Shown: positions 35,101-44,161 of the stretch, in pieces
How the letters are laid out: each line of letters begins with the position of its first letter
Position numbering within the stretch: position 1 is the stretch's first letter
Assembly (NCBI GenBank): GCA_902702965.1
Contig: CACRXP010000001.1
Location: 2,882,257-2,946,256, forward strand
Direction of reading: 5' to 3'
DNA: 64,000 nt
DNA from: Spirometra erinaceieuropaei
Lineage: Eukaryota; Platyhelminthes; Cestoda; Diphyllobothriidea; Diphyllobothriidae
The notes under the pieces: model-generated
What the model was told of the DNA's origin: nothing
What the model saw: only the letters and a program-made list of their open reading frames with translations
Databases searched by the model: none
Position numbers and translations under genes: made by a program

Positions 35101-37866
35101 TGGTTATTGCAAGCCACGAATTCTGCCGCATGCCTCATGGAGTGGGTTCAACACCGCTGACCTGCGCAGTTTCTGCCGCACCCTCCTTCACTCGCCTCTG
35201 ATGGCAAAACAGTGTTAAAACCACCCGAGGCGGACTCGGAAACAGTGGCTGAGAAAGACAAACGGCCCATCTACACGCACTACACACGACATGGTCCCTA
35301 TTTCAACTACCAGGTCACTCTGAGGGCGGCATAAACGTCACGTTAAGACGGAGCCATTGCAGCCCGGCCTTCGGCCCTCGAATCACTCCAAAATGCTCTC
35401 TTGACCGGATATCCCGTCGGTTGACAAACTCCCAAACTGTGACTCTTGGCGCATCGTAATAGATTCACTCGCGTCAGACTTATCATAGTGGGAATTGCTC
35501 TGACTAGCCGTAGGAATGGATTTCCCAGCGTCAGCCCCACACTCTCCCTCCCCCTTTCGTGAAACAGTCGACTGTCTGAGACTGTCAGCCAGCTGCTTTT
35601 GGTGCGGTAGCTGGCTCGGGTTGGGGCCTGCGTACAGGTGTGCCACCATACAGCAATAGTTATGGGCTCCTTGTCTAAGGATCCTCCTAAAGATCTCCTC
35701 TGCGTGTCGTCAGCATCTAGTTACGTTGGCAACAGCAGCACAAATATGCACAAGTACAATTTTTCTATGAATTCGTTTCGCAGCCCACAAAGGAGACTTT
35801 TGATGGCCCACTCATAATGATTGTCGGCCTAAGCTGCCAGTGACTCTATCGTAATGAAGGTGGAATCATTTAACCGTCCCTGATTATGATCTGGCAAGCG
35901 CGCTCCTGAGAAATAACCAACATCCACATTGTTCTCGCGTATGGTTAATGTCTGTGGTGCCGCTGCGAGGTGAATTCTCGCACTCCAGATTGCTGCGATG
36001 CAGGATTTTCCTTGCATGTTTTCTCATGCGGCCAACAGTCAAGCGTGCGGATGCATCAGTACTCGCGGAGTCCGCGTTCGCATGATTTTTAGAGACTTGG
36101 CACAGGCTAGTTGCCTTCATTTCTCAATTCGGCCCCTGAGTAGAGGTCTGGCCGTCAAAGTGGCGGTCGCGGGAAGAACCTTTTTGGCAGATAGCTTACA
36201 GTAGGTGGGCTAACTCATGAAACGTCAACCGAAATTTCGAAATGCGTTCTCGTTTCGAAAAGATTAGTTAAGTAGGGTTGTAAAACTGACCATCCTGCAG
36301 CATAATTCTATAATGACCCAGTTACCTTGTGGGTGTCGGCTTTCGAAAGAACTTATTTTCGGCTGCATGCAATAACTACACACTGCAACAATGACTAGTT
36401 ATGTAGCAGGAAATTTTCTCATTGATTTTCGATGCTCTTGAAAATTCAATTGTATTTCATGGAAAACATGCATAAAAATATTCATTATTTTACTTATTCT
36501 GTAGGAAATCACGTCTTCTTCCAATTTTACACTCGAAAGAAGGCTATCATTCGGTTTTAAAAAGTTTCTTATAGTGAGATTTTTTAATACCGTGAAATGA
36601 CCGTTCATGTACCGTAGAGAAATACATGATTTTCCGTAAACGGAAAATATACGGATTGTAGTCTTGAAACCCTGAATGCAAGTTTAACAGTAGGTCGGGT
36701 TGAAAATTATTCGGGAATTAGAAAAGTTTTTTAACACCGAATGATACCCTTCTTTCGAGTATAAAATTGGAAGAAGACGTGATTTTCTACCGAATAAGTA
36801 AAATAATTAATATTTTTATGCATGTTTTCCACGAAATGTAATTGAATTTTCAAGAGCATCGAAAATCAATGAGAAAATTGCATACTACTTAAGTAGTCAT
36901 TTTTTGCAGAGTATAGATCTTGCATGCAGCCAAAAATAAGTTCTTTCGAAAGCCGGCACCCTGAGGTAACTGGGTCATTATAGAAATATGCTGCATGATG
37001 GTTAGTTTTACAGCCCCACTTAATTAATCTTTTCGAAACGAGAACGCATTTCGAAATTTCGGTTGACATTTCATGAATTAGCCCACCCACTGTACGTCTG
37101 CCACGTCGCGCTTTCGTCGTCCGATTCTGCAGCATGTCCGTGCTACTTGGTTGTCATACCTCAATCCTCCGCATCATAACGCTGCCTCCATAGCCAACCT
37201 CGACTTATCGCCATTTCACTGCCGACCAACCGTAGGCTTGGCAGGTTAACCGGCAGCCAGGCACGCTCCGTCTGCCAGGAGCTTCATCTGCGCGTAGCCA
37301 GTAAAATCATATTTACCCGTCTTGTTTGGACCCATCCAAGCATCGGTTTAGACCGTGATAAACTGTGATAGGACCGGCATCTGCGAAGGCGCGATTCTGA
37401 TGGTTCCTTGTGCCAGAGATCAGAGCCTTCCAACTTTCCTACCGGAGGGGATGCAAATTTTTTGTGACGTTTCAACCACGTCTGTCTGTTATATTTATGA
37501 GCTCTTAACCGCCCTAAAGACACGTCCACTTGTTTTTTTTTATCGAGAACACGTCTTAATCTCGTAAGCTGGTCTTAGACACTTTTATTCTTTATTTCCA
37601 GTCAACGTGCATTTCAAGGCTACGGCGGTCTGACTGACAACACGTCCCCGCTGGCCCCAATGAGCCGTGTTCAAATCGCCGCTGCTGCTTCCTCGAACCT
37701 CTCCCCTCTGCCTCAGTTGAATCCATTTGCCAGACATGCCAATGACATGGAAGAGCATGCAGACTCCGGTGCGCCCTCTCATTGTACTTCGCCGATAGGC
37801 CGCGTCGTTTCGAGACCACTTCTGGAAATACCACCGCCTGCTTACTCAGATATCCGAAATGATTAG
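13791..37866 (+). CDS. TM7SF3: TM7SF3-like seven-transmembrane protein, nine coding exons, 919 aa
   Basis: Exons 13791-14160, 14195-14582, 18504-18829, 19764-19844, 21071-21709, 24264-24361, 28348-28519, 31726-32146, 37602-37866; all introns are GT...AG and phases match (total 2760 nt including TAG). The protein has a signal peptide (residues 1-18), a secreted N-terminal domain with a PGGC motif (as in vertebrate TM7SF3), and hydrophobic segments near 339-360, 364-382, 406-441, 583-601, 613-631, 640-662 and 693-714. RNDMIFLVVW aligns with the TNDFIILAVW of human TM7SF3, recalled from memory. Human TM7SF3 is about 570 aa; the excess is a long loop at 442-580 and a longer C-terminus. The family is a membrane protein linked to stress protection and cell survival in mammals; function here is unknown. 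Identity rests on domain order and short motif matches. Confidence 0.85.
14161..14194 (+). other. 34-bp micro-intron in TM7SF3
   Basis: Starts GTATGT and ends GTTTGCAG. Without its removal the frame leaves the ectodomain homology (the PGGC motif lies in another frame). Removal joins YSTG to FAIPGGC in frame. Confidence 0.75.
14195..14582 (+). CDS. TM7SF3: TM7SF3 exon 2: ectodomain with PGGC motif
   Basis: Begins after GTTTGCAG and reads AIPGGCGK, aligned with the VPGGC of vertebrate TM7SF3. Several N-x-S/T sites (NSSKT, NESC, NSTL) and Cys residues fit a secreted domain. Ends AG before GTACGT (phase 2). The joining TTT codon arises from T of exon 1 plus TT of exon 2. Confidence 0.8.
14583..18503 (+). 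other. TM7SF3 intron 2 (3.9 kb)
   Basis: No coding motifs, no copy of the repeat families found elsewhere in the window. Contains a short G run at about 15342. The intron ends in CACCTGCCCAG. Confidence 0.6.
18504..18829 (+). CDS. TM7SF3: TM7SF3 exon 3: end of ectodomain and TM1
   Basis: Acceptor CTGCCCAG, first base completes AGG. Encodes a beta-rich membrane-proximal part with Cys residues (YTCRP, LSCGLL), then the hydrophobic run FFVGLLMVVSFLYAVLGSYF. Ends TCA C before GTAAGC (phase 1). Confidence 0.8.
19764..19844 (+). CDS. TM7SF3: TM7SF3 exon 4: TM2
   Basis: An 81-nt exon between TTTTTAG and GTAAGT. Encodes CLLSLLMTFSLVFMFFGYRF, which resembles the FFGHRF region of vertebrate TM7SF3. 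Too short for a simple ORF scan; supported by phase on both sides. Confidence 0.75.
21071..21709 (+). CDS. TM7SF3: TM7SF3 exon 5: TM3, long low-complexity loop, TM4
   Basis: Acceptor AAGCGTAG keeps phase (G plus TC gives Val). A hydrophobic stretch (LHLTTLCLVAACVV, continuing to IVIWFACV) is followed by about 140 polar residues: proline-rich (YYPPPPSIPSRP), acidic (NLDDTEE, DDYYD), glycine-rich and serine-rich parts. RLPPIIPASFLIASLITGACL is the next TM. Vertebrate TM7SF3 has only a few residues in this loop. Donor GTAAGT at 21710. Confidence 0.8.
21710..24263 (+). other. TM7SF3 intron 5, nothing recognised
   Basis: AT-rich intron without coding motifs or recognised repeat copies. Ends TCTTCTCTTCCAG. 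Confidence 0.6.
24264..24361 (+). CDS. TM7SF3: TM7SF3 exon 6: TM5
   Basis: 98 nt between TTCCAG and GTGAGT. FQFLRIPEAHLSVF leads into a Leu/Val-rich TM (VLLVLVLLILLTIY). Phase 1 in, phase 0 out. Confidence 0.8.
24995..25975 (+). mobile_element. RTE-like LINE fragment in TM7SF3 intron 6
   Basis: RT C-terminal part in broken frames: MFSAMLTDAYCDERPG at 25004, LLFTDDCALNTM at about 25141 (catalytic FADD changed to FTDD), VDKFAYLGSTLAR near 25352, LNHFHLSSLRRIQRLRWQD at about 25569, VLERAGIFSIHAILRQ at about 25642, VKTGAAIYGDR near 25906. A run of ten C at about 25221 disrupts the frame. Same family as 8560-9085. Inserted in the same orientation as the gene. Confidence 0.8.
26330..28090 (+). mobile_element. 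Penelope-like element, copy 2, decayed, in TM7SF3 intron 6
   Basis: Longer than copy 1 at its 5' side: LLNKLLRELRDKSVV at about 26480, ATFDVKSLFPTTLLDLAYG at about 26763, HIKGTPMGS at about 26951, then broken frames through the YVDD region (here about 27056-27085 as RYVNGTFV-like, catalytic box lost), and the GIY-YIG block MYRIPCLDCLSNYTGQTERM at about 27652. The 3' segment (27960-28090) has a remnant hammerhead: CTAATGA near 28022, GAAAGCCC near 28049. Multiple stops; inactive. Same orientation as the host gene. Confidence 0.75.
28348..28519 (+). CDS. TM7SF3: TM7SF3 exon 7: TM6
   Basis: Acceptor TTGCCTTCTTAG; reads AFGLSVGVTGLYIALSCFGM, comparable to the GVIGSYSVVLA region in vertebrates, then an amphipathic linker (SARLQTRHVSAHGRN). 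Ends AAT G before GTACGA, so the Asp of the RND motif is split across the junction. Confidence 0.8.
28900..29324 (+). repeat. Repeat family R3, copy 1, left part (interrupted by foldback element)
   Basis: Diverged but collinear with 33080-33470, for example the shared stretch GGCACGCGTAGA. It continues after the foldback element at 30313-30620. Read on the minus strand, 29327-29127 gives a 66-codon frame (TTLDAVADKAKQPIYACH). An inverted relative lies at 35200-35650. Confidence 0.6.
29325..30312. repeat. Foldback element FB, full copy 1
   Basis: The ends are inverted: CAGTGAGTGACCGATC at 29327 and its reverse complement ending at about 30309, followed by ATGAAATGTTGGCC and TCTGAAATGCGTTTTCGA on both sides. 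The inverted similarity continues imperfectly through the whole 988 bp, so the element folds into one long hairpin. No transposase is encoded. It splits repeat R3 copy 1 and lies in TM7SF3 intron 7. Confidence 0.85.
30313..30620 (+). repeat. Repeat family R3, copy 1, right part
   Basis: Continues the match to 33480-33660, for example CGCGCAAGTCTGCCACCACTG against CCGCGGAAGTCTCCAATCACT. Contains the 32-bp tandem repeat described separately. Confidence 0.55.
30484..30600 (+). repeat. 32-bp tandem minisatellite, about 3.6 units
   Basis: Unit GTGTGTGGTCACTTGTCCCA followed by TCATCATTTCTT, repeated three times with one or two changes each, then a partial unit. It lies in the right part of R3 copy 1 and is absent from R3 copy 2. 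Confidence 0.85.
31159..31680 (+). repeat. Foldback element FB, left arm only
   Basis: Starts TA-CAGTGCGTGACCGATTTCATGAAACATTGGCC and runs collinear with the left arm of the other copies through TTCTGAAATGCATTTTCGAT and the poly-A/T-rich middle, then stops. The missing right arm means a solo arm. It ends about 45 bp before the acceptor of TM7SF3 exon 8. Confidence 0.75.
31726..32146 (+). CDS. TM7SF3: TM7SF3 exon 8: TM7 and cytoplasmic tail
   Basis: Acceptor TTTTCTGGCAG. DMIFLVVWLLGSLLVGLITM is the last TM, closely matching NDFIILAVWGML of the vertebrate protein. The tail is rich in Ala, Arg and Pro, with LLPLPEPDHEV and a RRGLLPPP end. Donor GTATGA follows CG (phase 2). Confidence 0.85.
33080..33660 (+). 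repeat. Repeat family R3, copy 2
   Basis: Uninterrupted counterpart of 28900-29324 plus 30313-30620, with about two thirds of bases matching by eye. It shows the state before the foldback insertion. A G run (33493-33500) lies within. Confidence 0.6.
34750..34965 (-). repeat. tRNA-derived SINE, family B, copy 1
   Basis: On the minus strand the head reads GTGGCCCAGTGGTTAGAGGC (A-box type) with a B-box-like GCGAGTTAGAGCC. The body carries the plus-strand segment ACCGACAAGGACAAAGTGGACTGGAATGGTCATTTCTGGC, which recurs at 35065 and 50215. Confidence 0.75.
35060..35190 (-). repeat. SINE family B, partial copy
   Basis: Shares GGCAGAATGACATTACCGAC and the following ACTGGAATGGT with the copies at 34760 and 50206. 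The tRNA head is not clear. Confidence 0.55.
35200..35650 (-). repeat. Repeat family R3, inverted diverged copy
   Basis: GTGGCTGAGAAAGACAAACG and CCCATCTACACGC match the reverse complement of 29255-29290 (GTGGCTGACAAGGCCAAACA, CCCATCTACGCG). An 88-codon minus frame (35649-35383) is Ser/Gln-rich and unassigned. Confidence 0.5.
36197..37092. repeat. Foldback element FB, full copy 2 (subfamily with GTGGGCTAA ends)
   Basis: Left end TA-CAGTAGGTGGGCTAACTCATG, right end its reverse complement with GCCCACCCACTG-TA. Both arms contain ATTGAATTTTCAAGAGCATCG or its complement, and ATTCTATAATG or its complement. 896 bp, flanked by TA. Inside TM7SF3 intron 8. Confidence 0.85.
37602..37866 (+). CDS. TM7SF3: TM7SF3 exon 9: C-terminal tail with PPPAY
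   Basis: T completes the CG of exon 8 to Arg, then QRAFQGYGGLTDNTSPL. The tail ends LLEIPPPAYSDIRND and stop TAG at 37864-37866. PPPAY is a WW-domain ligand (PY) motif, often used by NEDD4-type ubiquitin ligases. Assignment to TM7SF3 rests on strand, phase and the shared proline-rich style, not on homology, so it is the least certain exon. Confidence 0.65.
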
Positions 37867-39089
37867 ACCCACGGGAATATATATATATATATCCTCGTAT
37901 ATGTATATATGGGATAAATCTCCGTTCCGGAGTCGTAGTGGATGGGCCACAACCAACTTACCCTCCTAGAACCAGGTGTACATCTCGCTGGTTCCAAATT
38001 CACCCTTACTGACTAGATTTCAGGTGGGATCTCCTTCCCCGTGCAGTTTCTGTGGCTTACTTTAGCAAGATTCTGTCTTCCGACTTTCGCTGCCTGCATT
38101 TTCACCCTAAAATCTTCGTTAACTATATGATGTCTTTGTGTGACCCTGATTTTGTGTTAATTCGTCTACCTATTTCCTATTTAACATTACCCTCACGCGG
38201 TACTTCCCTTCCACTCATCCATATCTATTTTTTTACTGATTAACTTTTTCTGCCAGTGGTGGTGTTGATTAAATCCTAACGCCCCCACGGTCAACCAGCA
38301 AGTGGAAAAATGGCGAAAACTGTGATTCTCATTTTTTGTCATACACAACGCTAAAAAAATCACCTTTGACAGATGTTTGACTTTGCCATCGGACGTTTCG
38401 TACATGGGGGTCTGCCGTCCACTGTCATTGATTGGAAGGCACACAGCATTTCTCAGGTTTCTCCTGGGAATTCGAGAATGTGAAACCATGCTTCTTGTCC
38501 TACGTTGCTGCTGCCTCGTCCGGCACTTTTAATGCCTAAATGTCTTGTGGCGCGGGCTGGCCGCCTGATGTGTCTACGGGACAGCTGAGTTTATGATTTC
38601 AACCAGTGGTTGAGTTTAGTCATGTCGACTGTTTCGTCGGAAGCTTGTCATGGTCTGATTACGTTAACAGTGTCAAGTAGAACCTGAAGATGTTCATGGG
38701 AATTGGTCGGGACAGTTGTCACCTTTGGAGTAGATTTACTGACACCCAGTCAACCACAGATTGGTGGGAATACAGCCGCAAACCTGTCGACTTGCTTACT
38801 GGCATCACGGTTTTATCGACTTCTGGAAATCTTCCACCGGTGGCACACATAACCCGTATGGCAATTAAATTATCTTTCTATAATAACACAGGAAACTGTT
38901 CAGCTTTTACGATTTACTCGCATGCGCCGTGATCGGTTGCCTTGTCGTTTTCAGGTCTTGATTCCACTGCTGTGATTTAGCCAGCTTAAAAGTCTGGATT
39001 AAGTCCAGACCTTGGGGCTACTGTAAGCTATCATAAATTTACGTCTGAATCTCCGCTAATAACTCCAAGTGATAATCAGCAAGTATATA
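37867..39089 (+). other. Region downstream of TM7SF3, nothing recognised
   Basis: Begins with an AT-repeat (about 37876-37892). No canonical AATAAA close to the stop codon could be seen; the 3' UTR end is not set. No other gene motifs. Confidence 0.45.
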
Positions 39090-39235
39090 TGTTTTTGGCA
39101 GATTTTGAATTACTCATATTGACCCAACCGTGAAAAACTCGGCACCTCGGTGGATTCGAACCCACGACAGCGAGAGGAAGCCTCTAGTACAGACAACGCT
39201 CCAGCTTACTGTATCAGTTTTGGTGGATTCCAGAA
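39090..39235 (-). repeat. tRNA-derived SINE, family A, copy 1 (minus)
   Basis: Minus strand: GCTGTCGTGGGTTCGAATCC is a perfect B-box region, followed by ACCGAGGTGCCGAGTTTTTCAC. The A-box side is weak. Tail reaches ATTCAAAATCTGCC. Confidence 0.75.
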
Positions 39236-39244
39236 GCTGCAGTA

Positions 39245-39425
39245 GGTGAGACGGGTAACTTGACCCAAATGTGATCAAACTCACGTCTTCCGGTGGGGCC
39301 TCGTAGCTCAGGTGGCTAGAGCGCCGACTGTACTAAAGCCATTCTCTTGCTGTCGTAGGTTCGAGGCCAACCGAGGCGCCAAGTTTTTCACATTTTGGTC
39401 AGTATGAGTCAGAAATTTCTTCCTT
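39245..39425 (+). repeat. tRNA-derived SINE, family A, copy 2 (plus)
   Basis: GGGGCCTCG at 39295 can pair with CGAGGCGCC at about 39372-39380 as an acceptor stem. TAGCTCAGGTGGCTAGAGCG is the A box and GGTTCGAGGCC the B box. The stretch between is longer than a normal anticodon arm. Tail CAAGTTTTTCACATTTTGG matches copy 1. About 60 bp from copy 1 in inverted orientation. Confidence 0.85.
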
Positions 39426-40849
39426 CCAGAGTATGTGCGGGTGCGTATTGGATCTACCGTGATCGCCACAACCAGTATCAGTTAGGAGCAGGAGAGGAGA
39501 AATATCGACGGGAGGGACATCATTATGTGCAGGATGGCCATAACGTCATCTAATCAGACAGCCGGCCCATATATGAATGAATGAGAACTTTGCAGTGCTG
39601 GGAAAATCTATTTGTTCGATTAGCTGATACGCGGACGTCTGCGAGATTCCGGTCTCGTTGTATTTGCCCTAGGTGGCGACTGGATGGGGTAATGAAGTCC
39701 CCTGTCGGAGTCGGAAAGTTAACGAATGAATGCAACCCGCATCAACGAAGGACCAGCGAAATCTAGTCCGGTGATTCGGCGAGCAAGCAAGACGTTTGGA
39801 GTTCTGGGTGGAACACTGATACCGGGCACAGTCTTGAGCTGTTCGACTATAATTTGGAATGTAATCATTGAAAGCTTGTCGTCGGTGATGTTAGTTTGGA
39901 TGTTGCGAAGCCACTAACACTGTGCCAGTTAATTTGCTCCATCATGTATCTGAGCATTCGTCCTATATAGTGTTTTGTACCGTCTCAAAGGTCTAACTGC
40001 TTTCTCAATCTTGATTGGGTAACATTTCTTCATTCCCGCATCTGTCGAGGTGGCTGAATGCAATTATCTGCCTCCCAGATTCGCACCTTGCATCGTACCA
40101 CCATAAAGCATGAAATACTTATTCCCTTCTTCCTGATCACCACGCCAATGTCCACTTTTCACACATAAAAACTCCTGGCATCTCCGACGGAACAGTTGCC
40201 ATCGTCGTAACATAAGTGCTTCATTCACTAGTGGCGTGCAGATAGACCTTGCTCTTCCTGGATCGACGTGAAAAGAGCTCTTCCTGCCCGCCGCCTTTTC
40301 TAATCAAGTGCACTTTCCGTACTAAGCGCAGCATTTCTCATCCGACGAGGCCTCTGCGAATAGCTAATTCCCCCACTGCAGTAGATAAGCCACGTCTAGA
40401 TGCCGTTCTATATAAGGTAATTTGTCCACAAACCGCATCGTCAACACAAGTGATGACTCAGAGGTCGCTGTTTCTCGGTCAGACAGTTCAGTATTGGTCA
40501 GAAAACTGTTTATATCGTCTAAAAAGCATATGTCACCAACATTTTGCACACCGATTTTGGTTACATCGTATAGCTTTTAGTTCATGTTTGCGATAATCCA
40601 GATTTTTAAGGTTTCCGATTACACAATCGGCGAGGCACAAGGAATAGCATACCCTACAGCATAGTTTACAGTTTACTGCCTGGTCAAACGCTCGAAGTGG
40701 TCGATTCATTGTTTTTTATTCACCAACAGTAAAAGTAGGCAGCAAAATATATGCATGAAAGAAAAAAAAGTTGTCCTTTATGCCTACAAAGAGGGTTTTG
40801 GAACTCTCCACCTTACCTGCTAATTTTACTGTTAGCGGGCGAGTGAAAA

Positions 40850-41830
40850 GATTCATTTTGACCCGACTGTCGAAACTCGGCACCTCGGTGTGATTTGAAC
40901 TCACGACAGCAAGGGATGGCTTTAGTAGAGTTTCATTTTTAGTTTATTTGTGGGAAACATAGGTGTTGAACGTTTGAGCCCCTCATTTATTACAAGGAAA
41001 CGATTTATAGCAAAAAATTTGACAATTGAAACATCAAACAGCTACAGAAGTTTTTATTCAAATTGGCAAAGTTTTCGAAACCAGGCAGATAAACGAATTG
41101 TTCCAAGTGTTAAAAACATTAACATTACCAAATTTGCTGCACAGTAGTCTGTCTATGGATAATTGGTGCCTGCAAGTGCTCTTCGTCAAATTTAATTCGG
41201 ATAACGCTCCAAAGTTTAACATCATCAGCGAACGTGGCGACATCACAATTCAATTCACTGACGCAGTCGTTCATGTATATAATGAATCGGGTAGGACCAA
41301 GGACGGAGCCTTGAGGAACAGTGCTTTCAAACGCAACCTTCGCCGACTGCCTGTCACTGACGTGGACGATTTGAGAGCGACCGATCAAGAAGCTTTGGAT
41401 CCACCTCAGGAGATTACCCCTAATGCCTTTTCGGCTTAAGTTGTACAGGAGACGCTGATGTGCTACACTGTCGAATGCTTTCCTACAGTCGACGCAGGCT
41501 GCGTGCCCTGCATTGCCGCCATCGACTACCCGGGTCCAGCGATTTAAACCATAAAGTAGATTTGTCACGCATGATCTGCCTCTACGAAATCCATGTTGGG
41601 CATCGCATAGTAGATTATGTTCTTCTGGGAAACACATTATTTCTCGCTCAATTATTTTTTCCATAATTTTGCAGCAAATTGAAGCATGACTGATTGGTCT
41701 GTACTTGTTTGCCAAGACCTTGCTACGGCCTTTATAAATTGGCGTGATCCGTGCAGATTCCCATTCGGCGCGCTCTAGCCACCTGAGCCACGAGGCCCCA
41801 CCGGGAGCCTTGAGTTTGATCACATGTGCG
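40850..41830 (-). repeat. SINE family A, copy 3, split by a LINE insertion
   Basis: Minus strand: the head (GGGGCCTCGTGGCTCAGGTG, then GCTAGAGCGC) lies at about 41805-41770. The second half (TACTAAAGCCATCCCTTGCT, B box, ACCGAGGTGCCGAG) lies at about 40930-40875. The intact copy at 39295 has these two halves joined at TAGAGCGC-CGACTG-TACTAAAG. Confidence 0.75.
40935..41770 (-). mobile_element. CR1-like LINE, copy C, 5'-truncated, inside a SINE
   Basis: An RT frame runs without a stop from 41770 to 41125: SARITPIYKG, ANKYRPIS, QHGFRRGRSCVTNLLYGLNR, CRKAFDSVAHQRL, VPQGSVLGPTRF, MNDCVSELNCDVATFADDVK with intact FADD near 41215. It then loses frame before ending in an A-rich tail (ATAAACTAAAAATGAAACTC on the minus strand). 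The upstream RT, endonuclease and ORF1 are missing, which fits target-primed insertion with 5' truncation. The open frame suggests a recent insertion. The RT spelling differs from copies A and B, so it is another subfamily. Confidence 0.8.
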
Positions 41831-43393
41831 TCGATTTACCCGCCGACCTACCGCAACGTCTGGAACTCACAACATCTGATACATTAAGCTGACTGTCCAA
41901 GTAGGATTTCCTGAGTAATTCACCTATAATCCACCAGATGACTACCAGGCTCACGTAATTACTCGTTTAGCAATTCCCACGCGTACTGTTTGTGTGGTAT
42001 AAAAATATTTACACAAACAAGCGCTTAGTTTGGTCGGAAGCATTAAAAGTCATCCTGATCTAAACGGCTTTTTTAACTTAAAATAACTGACGTTTTGAAA
42101 GCAGGACCACTTCATATATCCAACTTATTGCATCCTGGAGAGGATGTTTGTTGCACACAGTCCGTGAGAAAAGGCGTCTTAACTTTTTTCGAGTGTTTGT
42201 GGAGGAACATATGCTACCCCTGTATGCGATTAAAAATGAATTAGTCTTTGACTTAATCCCTTTATAGTAAGGTGGCCCTACACATAAAAAATTCCGTACA
42301 AAACCAGCAGGTCACAGTGTCCAAATTGAGTTTGATTCTGTTTCCATGCACCTTTTTCCGAAGACGAACTGACTGCCTTTTTCTCGCGGCATCGACTTGT
42401 AATTTGGTCACTATTTTAGACTATAAAGTATATGATGGAATATGCATTTCCCCTTTTGAAGTTCTGAAACATTTTTGGGAGCCATATATCTTTTGGCCGA
42501 TATTGTAAGGAAATCAGAGATGGTTTATTTGTGTTTTTCTCCAAAAAACGGGAATCCCAGAACTATTTAATTTCAGGTTCCCTTGTTGTTCTCACCTTCT
42601 GAGTCGGCACACATCCTGCCTAATTGCTTGTCATTATCTGCAAATGATGACCGGCTGGACGAAAGCCCTCTAAAATTGGCTACGAATGAACGGTAGAGTT
42701 CGAAACTGTACGCCTACATCTCGCTAGACACCAAAAAATACCAATGTGGGGCACTTATTTTGTATACGTAGAAACAGAAAACGTATACAGTCCGAGCCAG
42801 AACAAAGCGGCATTCTTACAAGCCAGGGCGTGAGGGGGAGGAGGGGGGTTCGTGATAGTGTTCCCTTGATGCGTGCTCGGTGACTAAGGTTTCAGGGGAG
42901 TCATGCGTTACTGATGCGTCCTTATCGCATTAGGCGAAGGACGCAGGGCTATTACACAGACAGTGATTGGGAGTATGAATTCCACTGAACCTATTATGTC
43001 CGCTACATCGGATTAAATCTTGGTGCTTGAGGCCGTGCCGAGTGTCTGTTGGCACAATTTGTATCCTTCAGACGCTTGCCCTTCCTCTCTTTTCTTCTCC
43101 CAGTAGTTTCTTCATCAGTTCCTTATCCTATAAAATAATTTTGAATTTGTTCTGTTACGCTGCAATAATGTACTATTAGAGGGTGTACTCGCTGGTGGTG
43201 GGTGATTTACTTTAAAATCTGGAGTACATCTCCTTAGACAACAAGACTGGCACGCCGACCAATTGTTTGTCGGCGCAGGGCTGTATGCTGGGCAGCGCAC
43301 AACACCGGTCATCTCCGAATCCATGGACTGTAGAAGATCACGTCTGCCTACATTGATTTTTTGGAGGAAGAGTCAAAACTCCACAAAAACATA
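41831..43393. other. Nothing recognised
   Basis: No family motifs in either strand and no match to the repeat families described here. G-rich run (42834-42847). Confidence 0.4.
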
Positions 43394-44161
43394 TGTACAG
43401 TGCGTGACCGATCACATGAAATGTTGGCTGACATTCTGAAATGTGTTTTCGATTAGGAAGGACTACTTAGGTGGGGTTGTAATAGTGATTAGCATGCAGC
43501 ATAATCCTATAGCGTTTCGGACTCACCAGGATGTCGGCTTTTGGGTGCACTCCTGTCTGACCTTCTGCAGAGACCGCGATCTGCAACAAATGACTACTTA
43601 AGTAGCATGCATTTTTCGTATTAATTTTCGATGGTCTTACATATTCAAACATATTTTATAGAAAACATACAAAAAAATATGCTTTCTCCTACTTTTTCGG
43701 TAGAAAATCACATTGTCTTCCTATTTTATACCTGAGGAAAGTGTATATTTAGGTTTTTAAAATGTTTCGAATTATGAGATTTTCAAGACCGTGCGATGTC
43801 CATATATACGACATCGTACATGTCAGTTTACCGAGGCTTCTCATGAAATGTGCAACACAGTCCGGATCTATTGCAAAATTTTATGAACTGTAAATGGTAT
43901 CTTCTTAAAGGCATAGAAGAATTTATGATTTTCCTTGCGCGGAAAGCAAGCCCCTTGTAAACTGAAATCGCTAAACGCCAATGCAATGGCAGATCTGGCT
44001 CAAAATTACTCGAGAATTGGAAAACATCCGGGTGAGTCCGAAATGCTATAGGATTATGTTGCATGCTAATCAATATTAGAACCCCTTCTAAGTAATCCTT
44101 CCTAATCGAAAACGCATTTCAGAATTTCGGCCAACATTTCATGAGATCGGTCACGCACTGT
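43394..44161. repeat. Foldback element FB, full copy 3
   Basis: Flanking TA, left end CAGTGCGTGACCGATCACAT, right end GTCACGCACTG preceded by GAGATCG. The next block, ATGAAATGTTGGC and TCTGAAATG, also occurs in both arms. 768 bp, no coding frame. The shortest full copy. Confidence 0.85.

Larger units (their letters stand above)
32147..37601 (+). other. TM7SF3 intron 8, repeat-filled (5.5 kb)
   Basis: Holds R3 copy 2 (33080-33660), SINE-B copies (34750-34965, 35060-35190), an inverted R3 relative (35200-35650), and foldback copy 2 (36197-37092). 32150-33080 and 33660-34740 show nothing I can name. Ends TTTATTTCCAG. Confidence 0.7.

Noticed and set aside
38380..38430. GAAACGTC on the minus strand as another hammerhead ribozyme
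   Set aside because: No CTGATGA core or pairing stem II upstream of it.
39295..39382. A functional tRNA gene
   Set aside because: A and B boxes and a near-perfect acceptor stem are present, but the anticodon region is too long and irregular and related copies with the same tail occur nearby, so it is a SINE.
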